This document shows, in pieces, positions 18,245 to 26,694 of a DNA stretch of 64,000 nucleotides. The DNA is from Paenibacillus_AA sp045062745 (GTDB lineage: Bacteria > Bacillota > Bacilli > Paenibacillales > NBRC-103111), in contig NZ_JBJGED010000033.1 in the NCBI RefSeq assembly GCF_045062745.1, positions 1-64,000 on the forward strand, in the 5' to 3' direction. Positions within the stretch are counted from its first letter, which is position 1, and each line of letters opens with the position of its first letter. A program made the translations under genes and the position numbers. The notes below the pieces were generated by a model that ran no database searches, was not told the origin of the DNA, and saw only the letters and a program-made list of their open reading frames with translations.

Positions 18245-19341
18245 CGCGTATCCCTCCGATCGTTCCGGCCATCCGTGAGCAACCGTTCCGTTCGTTTCCT
18301 GACGACCAGCTGCAGCTCTTGTCCGTCCCGAAGAGCTCGGCGCAGCCGTTGCTTCAGCTCCCGGCTCAGCTGCTCGGCCTGCAACATGCCGCGGGTCGAG
18401 AAGACGCCGTTCTCGCTCTGATACGGGGTCTGGGTCCTAAGCCACAGCGCGAACTGCATCGCTTCCTTCCATCGCCCGTACAGCTCCTTGTCGATAAACG
18501 CCAGCTCCAGTAACGCTTCCAGCCGCAGCAAGGAAGACGAGACGTGAATGTCCGCTTCGATCGCCAACTGCCGGATTCCGTTGATGAGCGGGATATAAGC
18601 GCCGTACTTGATGTCGAGGCCGCCCGCATCCGGTCCGTATCGTTCCGTAATCAGGTTGCCGAACGGCCCGAGCGACGGCTTGTGATGAAGCGTATTGCGC
18701 AGCATGTCGCCCATGCTCGCGGGGCGCTTGCGCACTTCATGGTGGAACGCATCCTTAAGCGCTTTTACAAGCGAATCGTCTCCATAAACACACCGCATAT
18801 CCGCGGAGATCAGCAAATACCTCACGTGCTCCCACTGCGGGTCTTCGAACCATCCCTCCAGCATGTGTATCCACTCCCGAAGCGGCTTCCGCCACTGGGG
18901 ATTCGTGCAGATCACGTTGCCCTCGCACGGGGGATAGCCGATCCCCTGCAGCGACCGGAACGCCTCTTCGGCCAGCAGGCTGAAGTACGAGTCGACCTTC
19001 TCCCGCTCTTCCTCATCGGGGTCGGCGTACACCAGGCCGTTATCTTGGTCGCTCCATTGCGTTTGCTCGGACCTCCCCCCGCTTCCGACCAGAACGAAGG
19101 CATAAGGAACGGGAGGAGAACCTCTCCCTTCCTCGCGCAGCTTGCGCTCGCTCAGAATTAAGGTTCTCCTGACAAATTGATCGTGCAGCCGATTCAATTG
19201 ATCGTACCATTCGCCGATGAACAGAAGCGCGGGAGGGGCCGGGAACGTCGCTAACAGTTCTTCACGCAGACTGCGCAGATCGGGGATCGTCGCCGTCCGG
19301 TTGATGCGATCTTCCATGCGGGAACCATTGTACCCATCCAT
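18241..19341 (-). CDS. DUF294-type nucleotidyltransferase
   Basis: 366 aa. A GlnD-like nucleotidyltransferase core with GSGGRSEQTQWSDQDN (about residues 89-104) holds the glycine and the two Asp needed for metal binding. A C-terminal all-helical substrate-binding domain (~220-350) follows. Usual CBS or cNMP domains of the larger family are absent. Coupled by overlap to the exonuclease. The target (nucleotide or protein) is unknown. Confidence 0.87.
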   Translation of the reverse strand: MDGYNGSRMEDRINRTATIPDLRSLREELLATFPAPPALLFIGEWYDQLNRLHDQFVRRTLILSERKLREEGRGSPPVPYAFVLVGSGGRSEQTQWSDQDNGLVYADPDEEEREKVDSYFSLLAEEAFRSLQGIGYPPCEGNVICTNPQWRKPLREWIHMLEGWFEDPQWEHVRYLLISADMRCVYGDDSLVKALKDAFHHEVRKRPASMGDMLRNTLHHKPSLGPFGNLITERYGPDAGGLDIKYGAYIPLINGIRQLAIEADIHVSSSLLRLEALLELAFIDKELYGRWKEAMQFALWLRTQTPYQSENGVFSTRGMLQAEQLSRELKQRLRRALRDGQELQLVVRKRTERLLTDGRNDRRDTR

Positions 19342-19362
19342 AAGCCCCTCCGGCAGCCTGGA

Positions 19363-20748
19363 TTAGACGGAAACCGTCTCGTTGCCTGATTTCTTCAATT
19401 GCTCCGGATACCCGTACGAACCGTGTTCGCTGATATCCAAACCCATGATTTCTTCTTCTTCCGTAACGCGAAGGCCCATCGTGGCTTTCATAATGCTCAG
19501 GATCACGTAGGAGAGGACGAAGACGAAGACGAACGATACCCCCACGCCCATCGCCTGAATACCCAGCTGATGCAGACCGCCGCCATAGAACAACCCTTCC
19601 TTGCCGACCTTCACGATCTCAACCAAACGAGGCGCTGCGAAGAATCCTGTGGACAATGTTCCCCACACACCTGCAATCCCGTGCACAGAGAAGGCATAGA
19701 CCGGATCGTCGATCCCGGCTCTCTCGAACCATTGAGCGGTGAAAAAGGTAAGCGTACCGGCTACAAGACCGATGATCACCGCGGCCCAAGGCTCTACGAA
19801 TGCACACGATGCGGTGATGGCCACGAGAGCAGCCAGAACGCCGTTCAGCATGCTAGGAATGTCGGCTTTGCCGAAGTACATCCACGAGACGACCAAGGCC
19901 GCTACTCCGCCGGCTGCTGCGGCGAGGTTCGTGTTCAAGGCGATGAAGCCGAAGAAGCCGTCATTCACGGCAGACAAGGTGCTGCCCGGGTTGAATCCGA
20001 ACCAACCGATCCACAGGATGATGACGCCGAGTACCGACAACACTTGGTTGTGGCCCGGGATCAGGTTGGGCTTACCATCTTTATTGTATTTGCCAAGACG
20101 CGGTTTCAGCAAGATCGTAGCGACCAGAGCGGCGGTAGCGCCCTGCAAGTGAACGACCGTGGAACCGGCGAAATCTTGCTTGCCGTGCTCGGCGAGCCAG
20201 CCGCCGCCCCACACCCAGTGAGCGACGAACGGATAGATGACGACCGTGAACAGCACCCCGAATACGAAGTAAACCGATAGTTTCGCTCTCTCGGCGAAAC
20301 CGCCCCACGCGATGGCGAGCGCTACGCCGGCAAAAGCGAGCTGGAACAGGAACTTGATGCTGATCGGAACGACCGAGTAAGCGAGCGAACCGAATGAAGC
20401 GGCGGCTTGCTCTTCCGTACCATCGACGAAAAACCCGCTGAAGCCGATGAACTTGTTGCCATCCCCGAAGGCGAGGCCAAAACCGACCGCCCAGAAGGCA
20501 AGCGCCGCGATCCCGAACGTCAGGATCGTCTTACCGGCTACGTGCCCGGCATTTTTCATTCGGGTGGATCCTGCTTCCAGAAGGGCGAAGCCGGCTTGCA
20601 TGAAAATGACGAGAATCGCGGCCAGCATAACCCACACAGCGTCGATAGCGTGGAACAGCTGCTCATTCGTCGGCGGCTCCCCTTCTGCGAAAGCCAGCGC
20701 GGGGAATGCTAAAACCAGTAAAGCTACCATCATAAGTACCCGTTTCAT
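19363..20748 (-). CDS. amtB: Ammonium transporter
   Basis: 461 aa. Cleavable signal peptide (~1-22) then 11 helices. The twin histidines of the pore lie in FVAHWVWGGG and FSVHGIAGVWG, and the Phe-gate and S1-site region FMQAGFALLEAGS is present. The C-terminal tail ends ISEHGSYGYPEQ, a typical GlnK-responsive tail. No glnK follows; the next gene downstream is DUF294. The promoter and a GlnR/TnrA-type box upstream support nitrogen control. Confidence 0.96.
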   Translation of the reverse strand: MKRVLMMVALLVLAFPALAFAEGEPPTNEQLFHAIDAVWVMLAAILVIFMQAGFALLEAGSTRMKNAGHVAGKTILTFGIAALAFWAVGFGLAFGDGNKFIGFSGFFVDGTEEQAAASFGSLAYSVVPISIKFLFQLAFAGVALAIAWGGFAERAKLSVYFVFGVLFTVVIYPFVAHWVWGGGWLAEHGKQDFAGSTVVHLQGATAALVATILLKPRLGKYNKDGKPNLIPGHNQVLSVLGVIILWIGWFGFNPGSTLSAVNDGFFGFIALNTNLAAAAGGVAALVVSWMYFGKADIPSMLNGVLAALVAITASCAFVEPWAAVIIGLVAGTLTFFTAQWFERAGIDDPVYAFSVHGIAGVWGTLSTGFFAAPRLVEIVKVGKEGLFYGGGLHQLGIQAMGVGVSFVFVFVLSYVILSIMKATMGLRVTEEEEIMGLDISEHGSYGYPEQLKKSGNETVSV

Positions 20749-20765
20749 TCAATTACCCACCTTCA

Positions 20766-20782
20766 TGTTAATTTTTATAACA
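20766..20782. promoter_or_regulatory. GlnR/TnrA-type operator in the amtB leader
   Basis: TGTTAATTTTTATAACA matches the Bacillus consensus TGTNANATTTTNTNACA at every fixed position but one. It lies between the amtB transcription start (~20797) and the ATG, a position suited to repression. Confidence 0.72.
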
Positions 20783-20803
20783 TTTAATGAAACCGATAGT
20801 GTC

Positions 20804-20832
20804 ATTATAACTAGCGGATTTGGATTTGACAA
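20804..20832 (-). promoter_or_regulatory. amtB promoter
   Basis: Minus-strand TTGTCA, 17-bp spacer, TATAAT; -10 at 20804-20809. Confidence 0.85.
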
Positions 20833-20980
20833 TATGGTTTTTATCGTTTTTCGTAAAAAACCGTACATTAACTCAAATAAATTACATGATTATTCGTGGA
20901 TACAAGCTGTTTATGTCATTATTCATTACGTTAATCCCAAAAAATGGGCAATAGCGCTTGTCCACCGAAAAGCATAACGT

Positions 20981-21009
20981 TTGACTGTATGGTTTGCTTT
21001 GAGTATGAT
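20981..21009 (+). promoter_or_regulatory. merR promoter
   Basis: TTGACT, 17-bp spacer, TATGAT. The transcript should start near 21016, downstream of every in-frame ATG/GTG/TTG of the MerR gene, which matters for its start. Confidence 0.82.
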
Positions 21010-21049
21010 GAAGAAAGACACCGAAACCGGAATGAAGGAGGGCGCCCAA

Positions 21050-21489
21050 ATGGGGTAACGACACTTTACAAAATCGGGGAATTGTCGCGAGTATCCGGCG
21101 TTAGTCCGCGGACCATCGATTACTACACGAAGCTCGGCCTGCTGTCGCCGGAACGCCGCTCGGACACCAATTATCGTTTGTACAGCGATGAAACCTTAGC
21201 TCGATTGAAACGTATAGAAGAGATGAAGAAACAAAAATATACCTTAGAAGAGATTAAGACGAGCCTCGAACAGTGGCAAAAGGTAAGCCGAAGCGAAGTT
21301 GTGACAGAAAAGCTGACATCCCTTCAAATCCGCTTGACCCAGCTCGAACGGGAAGTGAAGGAGCTAAGCCCGCTGCTGTCCCAGATGAAGCCCAAGCAGG
21401 CCAACAACCTGTTTAAGAATTTGGCTACTCAGAGCGCCGCATGTATTGAAGCTCTACTGATCCTTCTAGGGAAAGGTCCACTTATGTAG
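21050..21489 (+). CDS. MerR-family regulator with an apparent frameshift at its start codon
   Basis: About 146 aa. The winged-helix domain is typical (YKIGELSRVSGVSPRTIDYY), followed by a coiled-coil dimerisation helix and a short C-terminus without effector cysteines. An ideal ribosome site (AGGAGG, 8 nt) precedes ATG at 21050, but that ATG reads ATG-GGG-TAA. The protein frame begins two codons later, as GTA-ACG-ACA. One extra G in the G-run would give MGVTTLYKIG, matching the expected family start. The reading frame is open further upstream, but those starts lie before the promoter. So this is either a one-base deletion (real or sequencing) or a broken gene. Target unknown. Confidence 0.75.
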
Positions 21490-21515
21490 ACATTGATTAC
21501 TGGAGGGAATAAACC

Positions 21516-22202
21516 ATGTTTTTTCATCCCATGGACTTTCTGATCTTCATCGCCTTCGGCGTCTCCATCTGGGCGCAGTTCCGCGTGAAGGGCACGTTCA
21601 ACCGTTGGTCGCAGGTGCCTGTCGCATCCGGCATGACCGGCTACGACGCCGCCCGCCGAATGCTCGACAATAACGGCTTGTACGATATTCCGATCGAGCC
21701 GGTGCCTGGCGCCCTGAGCGACCACTACGATCCGATCAAGCGCGTCGTGCGCTTGTCCGAGCCGGTCTATTACGAGAGCTCCATCTCCGCCGTCTCGGTC
21801 GCCTGCCACGAGGTGGGCCACGCGATCCAACATCATCAGAGCTATCCGATGCTTGTAGCCCGCCATAAGATGTTCCCGGTCGTGAACTTCGCATCGGGTG
21901 TGGCGCCGCTGATGATCATCGCGGGCCTCATCTTCCAGCAGTTCAACTTCCTGCTCGGCCTCGGCATCGTCTTCTTCTCCGCCGCCGTGCTGTTCCAGCT
22001 CGTCACGCTGCCGGTCGAGTTCAACGCCAGCAGCCGCGCGCGCGATCTGATGGTCGCGGAGGGCTTCATCTCGAACGAAGAAGAACGCGGTGTGGCCAAA
22101 GTGTTGAACGCCGCCGCCCTGACGTACGTTGCCGCCGCCCTGATCTCGCTTCTGGAGCTGGTCAAGTACATCATGATCTTCAATCAGCGCTCGGACGATT
22201 AA
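21516..22202 (+). CDS. YugP-like zinc metallopeptidase, membrane bound
   Basis: 228 aa. The zinc motif HEVGHAIQH lies near residue 95 in an Asn/Ala-rich neutral protease domain, with hydrophobic helices at both ends and between ~120-160. The family (DUF2238/YugP type) is widespread and poorly characterised in Firmicutes. GGAGG lies 9 nt upstream of the start; the gene is 26 nt after merR and may be cotranscribed. Confidence 0.9.
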   Translation: MFFHPMDFLIFIAFGVSIWAQFRVKGTFNRWSQVPVASGMTGYDAARRMLDNNGLYDIPIEPVPGALSDHYDPIKRVVRLSEPVYYESSISAVSVACHEVGHAIQHHQSYPMLVARHKMFPVVNFASGVAPLMIIAGLIFQQFNFLLGLGIVFFSAAVLFQLVTLPVEFNASSRARDLMVAEGFISNEEERGVAKVLNAAALTYVAAALISLLELVKYIMIFNQRSDD

Positions 22203-22219
22203 TCGTTCGAACGCTACTC

Positions 22220-22270
22220 AAAAAAGCTTTCTCCACTGCCCGCTTCGGGCACGAAGAGAAAGCTTTTTTC
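22220..22270. terminator. Terminator after the YugP-like gene
   Basis: Stem AAAAAAGCTTTCTC/GAGAAAGCTTTTTT, usable in both directions. Confidence 0.92.
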
Positions 22271-22362
22271 ATTGGATCAGAATTTTTAATCCCTGGGCCC
22301 CGCCAAGGGAGGGGCTTCGCCGGGAATAAGCTCCGAAGGCCCACGTCACTTGGTGGGGTATC

Positions 22363-23256
22363 TTAACGCTGGTCCTTGAACAGGTCGAGCAGGAACCGCT
22401 GGAACATCTCCGCGACGAGGGGCAGCTTCTCCCCCTTGCGCCGCACGAGCCCGATCGTCCGGGTCACCTGCGGATGCGTCACCTTGACCTTCGCCGGCAT
22501 GAGCGGGCTAATCTCGGTCAGCGCCATCTCGGGCAGCAGCCCGACCCCCATGCCGGCCGCGACCAAGCCGCGAATCGTATCGGTCTCTTCCCCTTCGAAC
22601 CCGATCTGAGGGATGAAGCCCGCCTCCTTGCACGCTTCGAAGACGATTGACTTGAGCGAGTAGTTGTCGCTGAACATGACGAACGATTCGTCCTTCAGCT
22701 GCTCGAGCCGGATTGTCTCATGATGGGCAAGCGGATGATTGTTCGGCAATACCGCGTACATTTCCTCGGTCAGCAGCAGCTCCCCCGCTACCTGTTCGTG
22801 GATCTCCGGGAACGGCGAGATGAAGGCCAGGTCGACCTCGCCTCGCGTCACGTCCTGGATCAGGCTCGCGAACGTCCCCTGCTTGAGCCGAAATTTCACG
22901 TTCGGCCTCCCTTTGCGGAAATCCGCCACGACGGTCGGGATCAAACTGATCCCCAGCGTATGCGGGAACCCGATGCGTATCTCGCCCTTCTCGGGATCGA
23001 GAAATTCACGCATCTCCATAACCGCTTTATCCAGGCCGCTGAGCAGCTCTTCCAGCCGGGTCAAGAACAGCTTGCCTACAGGCGTCAACTGCAGATTGCG
23101 ACCCTTCTGCACGAATAGCTGCATGCCGAGCTCCTCCTCCAGCTGATGGATTTGCCGGCTGACCGCCGACTGTGCGACATGAAGCTCCTCGGCCGCTTGC
23201 GTCACGTGCTGTTTTTTGGCCACCTTCACGAAATATTGCAGCTGCCTCAGTTCCAC
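22363..23256 (-). CDS. LysR-family regulator, GltC-like
   Basis: 297 aa. The N-terminal helix-turn-helix (MELRQLQYFVKVA, HVAQSAVSRQIHQLEEELG) closely follows B. subtilis GltC, as does the effector domain (EKGEIRIGFPHTLG, GLVAAGMGVGLLPE). GltC activates glutamate synthase genes in response to 2-oxoglutarate, but no gltAB lies here, so the target may differ. It follows rhomboid by 19 nt on the same strand. Confidence 0.9.
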   Translation of the reverse strand: MELRQLQYFVKVAKKQHVTQAAEELHVAQSAVSRQIHQLEEELGMQLFVQKGRNLQLTPVGKLFLTRLEELLSGLDKAVMEMREFLDPEKGEIRIGFPHTLGISLIPTVVADFRKGRPNVKFRLKQGTFASLIQDVTRGEVDLAFISPFPEIHEQVAGELLLTEEMYAVLPNNHPLAHHETIRLEQLKDESFVMFSDNYSLKSIVFEACKEAGFIPQIGFEGEETDTIRGLVAAGMGVGLLPEMALTEISPLMPAKVKVTHPQVTRTIGLVRRKGEKLPLVAEMFQRFLLDLFKDQR

Positions 23257-23275
23257 CGGTCCGTCTCCTTCAGGG

Positions 23276-23875
23276 TTATTGATTAGTCCGCGATTTATGG
23301 ATCAATTGCCGGAACAGCAGCATCCCAGCCGCCAAGCCGCCCAGATGGGCGTACCAGTTCACGTTGGGCATCAGGAACGAATAGATGATGCCCACGACGA
23401 GGACGGCCTTAATCGTAACCGAGGACTGCTTGTCGATCGCCGACTTCCGAAACAGGGCAATGTACAGGTATGCGCCGAAGACGCCATAGATCGCGCCCGA
23501 CGCGCCGGCCGACAGGTGAACGTCCCGTGTCAGCAGCTCGCTGACGAGATTGCCGGCAAGCCCGCTGCCCAAGTAAAACACCGCATAGCGCCACGCGCCC
23601 AGCAGCCGCTCCAAGGGCGGGGCGAACACGAAGATCGAGAAGCTGTTGAACAGCAAATGATTGAACCCGATGTGCAGGAAGATGGCGGCGAAATACCTCC
23701 AATACTCGCCCGAGTAGGGCGGCACATTCAGCATCGCGCCGAACCGGAGCAGCGTCTCCTCATCGGTCGAGCTCCCGAGCCATGTCATCAGCACGAACAG
23801 CACGACCTGGATGAGCAGGATCGCTGTCGTAACCGGATAGAGCCGGATGTATTGCCGAAAGCTTTCATAACGCAA
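23276..23875 (-). CDS. Rhomboid intramembrane serine protease
   Basis: About 199 aa, six helices. The catalytic Ser lies in GASGAIYG and the His in AHLGG of the last helix; the L1-loop WR motif is EYWRYFAAIFLHIGFNHLL. A TTG at 23875 preceded by GGGGGAGAAGG is the better start; an in-frame TTG at 23908 has no ribosome site. In Bacillus the related GluP/YqgP acts in membrane quality control. This shorter form has no TPR tail. Confidence 0.85.
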   Translation of the reverse strand: MRYESFRQYIRLYPVTTAILLIQVVLFVLMTWLGSSTDEETLLRFGAMLNVPPYSGEYWRYFAAIFLHIGFNHLLFNSFSIFVFAPPLERLLGAWRYAVFYLGSGLAGNLVSELLTRDVHLSAGASGAIYGVFGAYLYIALFRKSAIDKQSSVTIKAVLVVGIIYSFLMPNVNWYAHLGGLAAGMLLFRQLIHKSRTNQ

Positions 23876-24050
23876 AAAAAGGATGGCCTTCTCCCCCTCT
23901 AGCCCCAACTAGCCGTCCCATTCGAAATGGGATCTCCGCTATCTCTATCATACCTCAATCGAAGGAAATTTTCCTGCCCGGACGGATAACAACTCCTTCG
24001 TTGGCTCACCCTAAACATGCATAACCAATTTTCCGAATGGAGTTGAGCCC

Positions 24051-24530
24051 ATGCTTCATCGATTGATCTCGGTCAGCGTTCTGTCGGTTGCGCTCTTCGC
24101 CGCACCTCTAGGCGCATACGCAGCCGCTTCTAACGAGCCTTCGGTTCCGGTCACGAACACCTCGCCGATCGGCACTCTGAACACCGACAATATGGGGGCG
24201 ACCCAAATGTCGCATCCCGGCACGCCTGCGCCGTCGCCTATGGTAACGCCCGGCGTCACTCCGATGGTCACCCCCGGCGTCACACCCGCTCCGAACTACA
24301 CGGGCACAGGGGTACTTCCCGGCTATGACGGAAGACGCGGCAATGGGTATTACGACATGACCGGCACCGGCATCAAAGGACCGGACGGGATGACGATCCA
24401 CACGAACCAGTACCGGGCGCGGGCTGCCGGAACGACCAACCGCAACTGGGGCTGGCTCGGTCTGATCGGCTTGGTCGGACTCGCCGGCATGTTCGGACGG
24501 AACCGCAACGAGGAGCGCGATCGCGCCTAA
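24051..24530 (+). CDS. Small exported protein with WGxxGxxG-type C-terminus
   Basis: 159 aa. Signal peptide ends near AYAA. The middle is Pro/Thr-rich with tandem MVTPGVTP units. The end is NWGWLGLIGLVGLAGMFGR followed by an R/E-rich tail, the layout of the WGxxGxxG C-terminal sorting-like domains: a Trp-Gly start, one helix, basic cluster. It probably stays membrane-tethered outside the cell. Function unknown. Confidence 0.8.
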   Translation: MLHRLISVSVLSVALFAAPLGAYAAASNEPSVPVTNTSPIGTLNTDNMGATQMSHPGTPAPSPMVTPGVTPMVTPGVTPAPNYTGTGVLPGYDGRRGNGYYDMTGTGIKGPDGMTIHTNQYRARAAGTTNRNWGWLGLIGLVGLAGMFGRNRNEERDRA

Positions 24531-24542
24531 TGTTCCAGCAAG

Positions 24543-24571
24543 AACCGCTTCAGGAGCTGAAGCGGTTTTTT
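24543..24571 (+). terminator. Intrinsic terminator
   Basis: AACCGCTTCAG/CTGAAGCGGTT stem with three-base loop and T-run, just after the WGxxGxxG gene. Confidence 0.94.
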
Positions 24572-24674
24572 GTTGCGTTTTTTAGCCGGAGACGGATTGG
24601 ACAAGCCTTCCGCCGTTGGATTATAATTAGTATTGGCAAAATCAGCATCTATTAAAAAGTAGGAGATGATCCGA

Positions 24675-25193
24675 TTGGCACAAGAACGCACAGGAGTAGC
24701 AACATTTAAGGGCAATCCCATCACATTGCTAGGTCCGGAATTGAAGGTCGGGGACAAAGCTCCGAATTTCACCGTGAACAAAAACTTGCTGACGGAAGTT
24801 ACGCTCGCCGACTACGCAGGGAAAGTGAAGCTGATCAGCGTCGTTCCTTCTCTGGATACGGGCGTTTGCGACGCGCAAACCCGCCGGTTTAACGAAGAGG
24901 CGGCTAAGCTGGGCGACAATGTCACCGTACTCACGATCAGCGTAGACTTGCCGTTCGCACAAGCCCGCTGGTGCGGCGCGGCCGGCATCGACAAGGTCGA
25001 GACGCTGTCCGACTACAAGGCGAAGTCGTTCGGTCTCGCTTACGGCGTTGTGATCAAGGAATTCCAACTGCTCATGCGGTCGATCTTCGTCCTCGACGCG
25101 AACGACACGATTCAATACGTGGAATACTTGCCGGAGATGACCGAGCACCCGAACTACGAAGCGGCAGTCCAAGCCGTTAAGAAGCTCGTTTAA
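24675..25193 (+). CDS. tpx: Thiol peroxidase
   Basis: 172 aa atypical 2-Cys peroxiredoxin. The peroxidatic Cys lies in PSLDTGVCD, the resolving Cys in ARWCGAAG, both at the family's positions. The TTG at 24675 is preferred: AGGAG is 9 nt before it, whereas the ATG at 24666 lies almost on the ribosome site. Reduces lipid and hydrogen peroxides with thioredoxin. Confidence 0.95.
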   Translation: MAQERTGVATFKGNPITLLGPELKVGDKAPNFTVNKNLLTEVTLADYAGKVKLISVVPSLDTGVCDAQTRRFNEEAAKLGDNVTVLTISVDLPFAQARWCGAAGIDKVETLSDYKAKSFGLAYGVVIKEFQLLMRSIFVLDANDTIQYVEYLPEMTEHPNYEAAVQAVKKLV

Positions 25194-25210
25194 GCCCCGT
25201 ATAAAACAGA

Positions 25211-25250
25211 AACAGCGTTCAAGCCCTAGGCCTGGACGCTGTTGTCATTT
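25211..25250 (+). terminator. Probable tpx terminator
   Basis: ACAGCGT/ACGCTGT outer stem with a GCC/GGC inner part; the T-run is poor (TTGTCATTT). Confidence 0.55.
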
Positions 25251-25259
25251 CATCGCGCA

Positions 25260-25682
25260 TTAACGATTGTCTATTTTGTGAGCGGCGAGCTTCGTATCGA
25301 ACAGCCGGAACAGCTCCAAGATCGTCCGGTAATTGGAGCCCAAATCGCCGAGAGAACCCCTCGAGGCCGAGTAGATGTCGACCGCCGACTTAAGCGGGTT
25401 AATCGCGAACAAAGTCAAGGTGATGTCCTGCGTACGGCCGGTCATCGTCCGTTTCGTGACGACAATCTCCCCTACATTCTTCACCTCATGCAGGACGGTG
25501 TATTTCGGGAGCTTCTTCAGCAGGGTGACGATTTCTTCCCACAGCTGCTCTTTCGGAATTTTGTAATAGCGGGTTTTGAGCGCCGGATCTTTCGCTTTTT
25601 CGCCGGTCAACTCATGGCTGCGCATAAGTCCAATCAAGGTTCTTTTCAACAACGGTGTAAACCCCCTCAACGATCCACGCAT
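25260..25682 (-). CDS. DUF1499-like protein
   Basis: 140 aa from the ATG at 25682. Longer starts lie in or next to the terminator of the upstream operon and were discounted. The core DPALKTRYYKIPKEQLWEEI and DIYSASRGSLGDLGSNYRTI fit DUF1499, a small soluble beta-rich family of unknown role often near the membrane. No signal peptide is evident. Confidence 0.72.
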   Translation of the reverse strand: MRGSLRGFTPLLKRTLIGLMRSHELTGEKAKDPALKTRYYKIPKEQLWEEIVTLLKKLPKYTVLHEVKNVGEIVVTKRTMTGRTQDITLTLFAINPLKSAVDIYSASRGSLGDLGSNYRTILELFRLFDTKLAAHKIDNR

Positions 25683-25728
25683 CTTCTGCGATTGTCCTAC
25701 ATTCCATATTACCATGAAAACGCCCAAC

Positions 25729-25755
25729 AAAAAAGCCAATCCTGACAGATTGGCG
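25729..25755 (-). terminator. Terminator of the aldolase/kinase operon
   Basis: Minus-strand GCCAATC/GATTGGC stem followed by TTTTTTG. Confidence 0.9.
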
Positions 25756-25764
25756 ATAAGGAAA

Positions 25765-26694
25765 CTAGATAATCGATTCGATGGAGACTTCGTTCAGAAA
25801 CCGGCCGACATCTTCGGTCCGGACGTTACCGGCCTCCGGCATAAGCGCATTGGCCGTTCCTGACGCGGTAGCGAGCTTCAGCGCCTGCACGATCGAGTCC
25901 CCGCGATGCACGGCTACCGCCATGCCGGCTACGAACGAATCGCCGCAGCCTACAGTGTTGACAGCCTCGATGCGAGGAGCGCGGATTCGGTACAGCTGGC
26001 CGTCGCAGCCGGCGACCGAGCCCTCGGCGCCCAAGGAGACGACCACGCAGCGGATGCCGTCCCGCATCAGTTGATGGATGCTGCCGTACAGGTCGCTCTC
26101 CCGCTCCAGCTTCTTGCCGAGCAGCTTCTCGACCTCCTGCTCGTTCGGCTTGATCAGGAACGGCTTGGCGGCCAGCCCCTGCACGAGTGCGTCGCCGCTC
26201 GCGTCCAGGAAGGCGAGTGCCCCAGCCTCGTGAACGACGGCGACCAGCTCGGCGTAATAGGAGGCCGGCAAGCCCTTCGGCAGGCTGCCGGACAAGGTGA
26301 CGATGCGCGAGCGTTCGGCCAGGCTCCGCAGCTTGCGCTTCATGGCCTCGGCGTGGGCGGCATTGATGTCCGGCCCCGGCTCAAGCAGCTCCGTGGACTG
26401 CCCGGCGGCGTCCACGATGTTCAGGCAGAGCCGCGATTCGCCTTCCACCGCGACGAAGTCGTTCGGGATGCCCTGCCGGGTCAGCTGCTCTTCGATGAAG
26501 CGGCCGTTGTGGCCTCCGACAAAGCCGGTCGCCGTGACCGGTCCTTCGAGCAGATGGGCGACACGGGCGACATTGACGCCTTTCCCTCCCGGGAAGCTGA
26601 ACATCTTCGCGGCGCGGGACACTTGACCTAGACGGAAGTCGTCAACGTAATAGGTCTTGTCAATCGCCGCATTCAGCGTAACAGTCGTAATCAT
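25765..26694 (-). CDS. PfkB-family 1-phosphofructokinase/tagatose-6-phosphate kinase
   Basis: 309 aa from ATG at 26694, overlapping the aldolase stop as ATGA. PfkB signatures: GGKGVNVAR near residue 37 and the catalytic NTVGCGDSFVAG near 248. The family includes FruK and LacC; sequence alone does not separate them. With a class II aldolase and a DeoR regulator the three genes form a phosphosugar route: kinase makes a ketose bisphosphate, aldolase splits it. Confidence 0.9.
   Translation of the reverse strand: MITTVTLNAAIDKTYYVDDFRLGQVSRAAKMFSFPGGKGVNVARVAHLLEGPVTATGFVGGHNGRFIEEQLTRQGIPNDFVAVEGESRLCLNIVDAAGQSTELLEPGPDINAAHAEAMKRKLRSLAERSRIVTLSGSLPKGLPASYYAELVAVVHEAGALAFLDASGDALVQGLAAKPFLIKPNEQEVEKLLGKKLERESDLYGSIHQLMRDGIRCVVVSLGAEGSVAGCDGQLYRIRAPRIEAVNTVGCGDSFVAGMAVAVHRGDSIVQALKLATASGTANALMPEAGNVRTEDVGRFLNEVSIESII

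Noticed and set aside
25683..25739. Upstream start of the DUF1499 gene
   Set aside because: Lies in or next to the terminator of the kinase operon and has no ribosome site.
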